7,954 bases of DNA from the NCBI GenBank assembly GCA_021847625.1, contig JAJZQK010000124.1, forward strand, positions 1 to 7,954. The letters are read 5' to 3'. Positions 5,416-7,954 of the stretch are shown one piece after another; the stretch's first letter is position 1, and every line of letters begins with the position of its first letter. The position numbers were made by a program, and so were the translations under genes. This stretch comes from Chloroflexota bacterium. GTDB taxonomy: Bacteria > Chloroflexota > FW602-bin22 > JAMCYS01. Under the pieces are notes generated by a model. The model ran no database searches. It was not told where the DNA came from and saw only the letters and a list, made by a program, of their open reading frames with translations.

Positions 5416-6750
5416 ATGAGCGAAGGGACGAGCGAACTCGGCGGGGGAGTGGCGGTCGGCAGGCTGAACGAGGTGACGCCGCCGTTCAGCAGCCAGGCCG
5501 CGCTGGACGAAGCAGCGCGCTGCCTGTACTGTTTCGACGCTCCCTGTGCGCAGGCCTGCCCGGCGGCGGTCGACGTGTCGGCGTTCATCCGCAAGATCAC
5601 CACGGGTAACCTCCGGGGCGCGGCGCGCGTCATCCTCCAGGCCAATCCGCTGGGCGCCAGCTGCGCCCGGGTCTGCCCGGTCGACGAGCTCTGCGAAGGG
5701 GCTTGCGTGGTCGGCAAGACGAATAGGCCGGTGGCCATCGGTCGTCTGCAGCGCTCCGTCACCGATTGGGCGGCGGCGAACAGCAAGAGCGTACTGCGGG
5801 CTGGCAGACCGACCGGCAAACGAGTGGCGGTGATCGGCGGCGGGCCCGCTGGCCTGACCTGCGCCGCCGAACTGGCGCAGCTTGGCCACGCGGTGACCGT
5901 CTTCGAGGCGCGCGAGAAGGCCGGCGGACTCAACACCTACGGCATCGTACCCCTCCGCCTGCCCCTCGAGAACAGCCTGGCGGAAGTAGAGATGGTGCGC
6001 GGACTGGGGGTCGCCATCCGAACGGGGGTGGCGGTCGGTCGGGACGTGCAGCCTGAGGATCTGCTGCGGGACTACGACGCCCTATTTGTGGCTATCGGCC
6101 TCGGCGGGGGTGCCCACCTGGGCGTCCCCGGGGAGGAGTTGTCCGGCGTCTACGAGGCGCTCGACCTCATCGCCGCCGCCAAGTTGGGCGATCTCGGCCA
6201 CATCCGGATTGGCGAGCGGGTAGCCGTCGTCGGCGGCGGCAACACCGCGATCGACGCCGCTACTGTGGCCAGGCGACTGGGAGCGCGCGAGGTGACGGTC
6301 GTCTACCGCCGCGGCCAGGAGGAGATGCCCGCCTACAAGTACGAGGTCGACTTCGCCCGCGGGGAGGGCGTCAATTTCCAGTGGCTGGCGGCACCGGTCC
6401 GCATCGTGGGCAAGGGGCAGGTCGCCGGCCTGGAATGCGTGCGCACGCAGTTGGCGGCGCCGGACGAGAGCGGGCGGCGCCGGCCGCAGCCTGTGCCCAG
6501 CAGCAAGTACGTGATGGCAGTGGACACCGTGATCAAGGCTCTCGGGCAGGCGCCCCTGGCGAGCACAATCGCCCGCCTGGGGCTGCAGGTGAAGGGCGGG
6601 CGGCTCGAGGTTGACGCCGAGACGGGTCGCACTTCGCAGCCACGAATCTTCGCCGGCGGCGACTGCGTTTCCGGCGGGGGCGAGGTCGTTTTCGCCGTGC
6701 AACAGGCCAAGCGGGCAGCGCGGGGCATCCACGCCGCGATCGTGGCCTAG
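5416..6750 (+). CDS. preT: NAD-dependent dihydropyrimidine dehydrogenase, flavin/iron-sulfur subunit PreT
   Basis: The 444-residue cytosolic protein takes electrons from NAD(P)H through FAD and two [4Fe-4S] clusters and passes them to PreA, which reduces uracil or thymine. The N-terminal cluster domain has C36-x2-C39-x4-C44-x3-C48, then C83, C87, C93, C97. By alignment with mammalian DPD from memory, Gln112 in IGRLQ matches the unusual Gln cluster ligand (Q156). The FAD motif is VIGGGPAGL (139-147), and the pyridine-nucleotide motif is VVGGGNTAID (271-280) followed by VYRRG. FAGGDCVSGGGEVVFAV near the C-terminus is the usual FAD-contact block. ATG 5416 has a strong AAGGAGG 5 nt upstream. preA follows after 27 nt. 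A glutamate synthase small subunit has the same fold, but the adjacent preA and Gln112 favour PreT. Confidence 0.92.
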   Translation: MSEGTSELGGGVAVGRLNEVTPPFSSQAALDEAARCLYCFDAPCAQACPAAVDVSAFIRKITTGNLRGAARVILQANPLGASCARVCPVDELCEGACVVGKTNRPVAIGRLQRSVTDWAAANSKSVLRAGRPTGKRVAVIGGGPAGLTCAAELAQLGHAVTVFEAREKAGGLNTYGIVPLRLPLENSLAEVEMVRGLGVAIRTGVAVGRDVQPEDLLRDYDALFVAIGLGGGAHLGVPGEELSGVYEALDLIAAAKLGDLGHIRIGERVAVVGGGNTAIDAATVARRLGAREVTVVYRRGQEEMPAYKYEVDFARGEGVNFQWLAAPVRIVGKGQVAGLECVRTQLAAPDESGRRRPQPVPSSKYVMAVDTVIKALGQAPLASTIARLGLQVKGGRLEVDAETGRTSQPRIFAGGDCVSGGGEVVFAVQQAKRAARGIHAAIVA

Positions 6751-6777
6751 CCTGGACACAAGGAAGGAGAACAGGCG

Positions 6778-7954
6778 ATGGTAGATCTGAGTGTCAATCT
6801 GGCCGGCATCAAAGCACCCAGCCCGTTCTGGCTGTCGTCCGGGCCCGTCACCAATACCGCCAAACAAGCCGACCTGGCCTTCGCCGCCGGTTGGGGCGGC
6901 TTCGTCTGGAAAACCATCGGCACGCCGATCATCAACGTCAGCTCGCGCTTGGGCGGACTCAACTACGGCGCCCGGCGCCTGGTTGGGCTGAACAACATCG
7001 AGCTGATCTCAGACCGTTCAATCGAGGACAACGTGCGCGAGATCGCCGACATCAAACGCCGCTGGCCCCAGCAGGCAGTCGTCGCCTCGATTATGGCCGA
7101 AAGCAAGAAAGAGGCCTGGCAGGAGCTCGTACGCCAGGTCGAGGAGTCCGGCTGCGACGGCCTGGAGCTGAATTTCAGCTGTCCGCACGGCATGCACGAG
7201 CGGGGCATGGGCGCCGCCGTGGGGCAGGTGCCCGAGTACACCGAGCGCACCACCGACTGGGTGAAATCGGTGGCCCGCACGCCGGTCATCGTCAAGCTAA
7301 CGCCCAACATCAGCGACATCCGGCAGCCGGCGCGGGCCGCGAAAGCCGGCGGCGCCGACGGCGTGTCCCTGATCAACACGATCAGCAGCATCATCGGCGT
7401 GGATCTGGATCGCTTCGAGCCCATTCCCTCGGTCAACGGCCGGGGTACGCACGGCGGCTACTGCGGGCCCGCGGTGAAGCCCATTGCCCTCAACATGGTG
7501 GCCACGCTGGCGCAAGACGAGGAGTTTGGCCTGCCCATCTCGGGTATAGGCGGCATCACCACCTGGCGCGACGTCCTGGAGTTCATGGTCATGGGCGCGA
7601 CCAGCATCCAGGTGCACACCGCGGTCATGCACTGGGGCTTCCGCATCGTCGAGGACATGATCGACGGCGTCACGAACTACTTGGAGGACAAGGGCCTCCA
7701 CTCCATCCAGGACATCATCGGCAAGGCGGTACCAAGCCTCACGGATTGGGGCAAGCTCGACCTCAACTACCAAGTACGCTCACAGATCGTCGAGGCGAAG
7801 TGCATCGGCTGCCAGGTCTGCTTCGCGGCCTGCCGGGACGGCGGCCACGACTCGATCAGACTGCAAACCGGCACCAGGGTGCCAATGGTCGACCAGGAAA
7901 CCTGCGTGGGCTGCAATCTCTGTCTGCTGGCCTGCCCGGTGGAGGGCGCCATCG
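6778..7954 (+). CDS. preA: NAD-dependent dihydropyrimidine dehydrogenase, catalytic FMN subunit PreA (3' end cut by window edge)
   Basis: The first 392 residues are present. E. coli PreA is about 411, so only the tail is missing. The FMN TIM-barrel reduces uracil or thymine to the 5,6-dihydro form, fed by two C-terminal [4Fe-4S] clusters. Matches to pig DPD as remembered are Lys45 (K574), Asn73 and Glu75 in NNIELIS (N609, E611), Asn132, Ser134 and the catalytic acid Cys135 in NFSCPHGMHERGMG (N668, S670, C671), Lys173 in KLTPN (K709), and Asn200-Thr201 (N736, T737). The phosphate-binding SGIGGI (255-260) is present. The ferredoxin-like end has C342-x2-C345-x2-C348-x3-C352 and C376-x2-C379-x2-C382-x3-C386, all complete. 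ATG 6778 follows GGAAGGAGA by 7 nt. All catalytic and substrate residues I can place are intact, so an active pyrimidine dehydrogenase is expected rather than dihydroorotate dehydrogenase. Confidence 0.95.
   Translation, partial: MVDLSVNLAGIKAPSPFWLSSGPVTNTAKQADLAFAAGWGGFVWKTIGTPIINVSSRLGGLNYGARRLVGLNNIELISDRSIEDNVREIADIKRRWPQQAVVASIMAESKKEAWQELVRQVEESGCDGLELNFSCPHGMHERGMGAAVGQVPEYTERTTDWVKSVARTPVIVKLTPNISDIRQPARAAKAGGADGVSLINTISSIIGVDLDRFEPIPSVNGRGTHGGYCGPAVKPIALNMVATLAQDEEFGLPISGIGGITTWRDVLEFMVMGATSIQVHTAVMHWGFRIVEDMIDGVTNYLEDKGLHSIQDIIGKAVPSLTDWGKLDLNYQVRSQIVEAKCIGCQVCFAACRDGGHDSIRLQTGTRVPMVDQETCVGCNLCLLACPVEGAI

Noticed and set aside
6082..6867. 261-codon minus-strand frame across the preT/preA junction
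   Set aside because: It is antisense to two genes whose catalytic residues are intact, and it is a composition-driven shadow.

Overview
The window is GC-rich bacterial DNA, tightly packed with genes on both strands. Most of it fits one theme: uptake and reductive breakdown of pyrimidines (uracil and thymine). Host taxonomy cannot be read from it with certainty. The high GC, the strong AAGGAGG-type ribosome sites and a dispersed palindromic repeat with GTCATTCT...AGAAT ends suggest an uncultured environmental bacterium, possibly Chloroflexota. That is a low-confidence inference.

Layout, left to right. Positions 1-84 hold the tail of an unidentified membrane protein, followed by a 34-nt perfect palindrome acting as its probable terminator. 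A well-formed promoter (227-255) precedes a CoA-acylating (methyl)malonate-semialdehyde dehydrogenase of the MmsA/IolA type (352-1875, +), which has its own hairpin terminator. A 304-base gap then carries two copies of the palindromic repeat. Next is a lone isoprenylcysteine-methyltransferase-like membrane protein (2180-2866, -), with a third, inverted repeat copy just upstream of its start. An NCS1-family nucleobase/hydantoin-type permease follows (3280-4749, -) with an intrinsic terminator. The 666-base gap 4750-5415 contains a near-consensus promoter pointing left, a strong leftward terminator about 260 nt further on, and the rightward promoter of the next operon. The window ends with preT (5416-6750, +) and preA (6778 to the edge, +), the two subunits of bacterial NAD-dependent dihydropyrimidine dehydrogenase.

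How the parts work together (inference from known families). The permease would import uracil or thymine, and PreT/PreA would reduce it to the 5,6-dihydropyrimidine. Dihydropyrimidinase, beta-ureidopropionase and a transaminase, none of them in this window, would yield malonate or methylmalonate semialdehyde. The MmsA-type enzyme would convert that to acetyl-CoA or propionyl-CoA. The mmsA and preT promoters share an unusually similar core around TGCTATAGT, which suggests co-regulation of the two ends of the pathway. The most interesting non-coding signal is the promoter/terminator pair inside 4897-5189. It defines either an independent small RNA of about 260 nt or a terminated (attenuated) leader for the permease gene.
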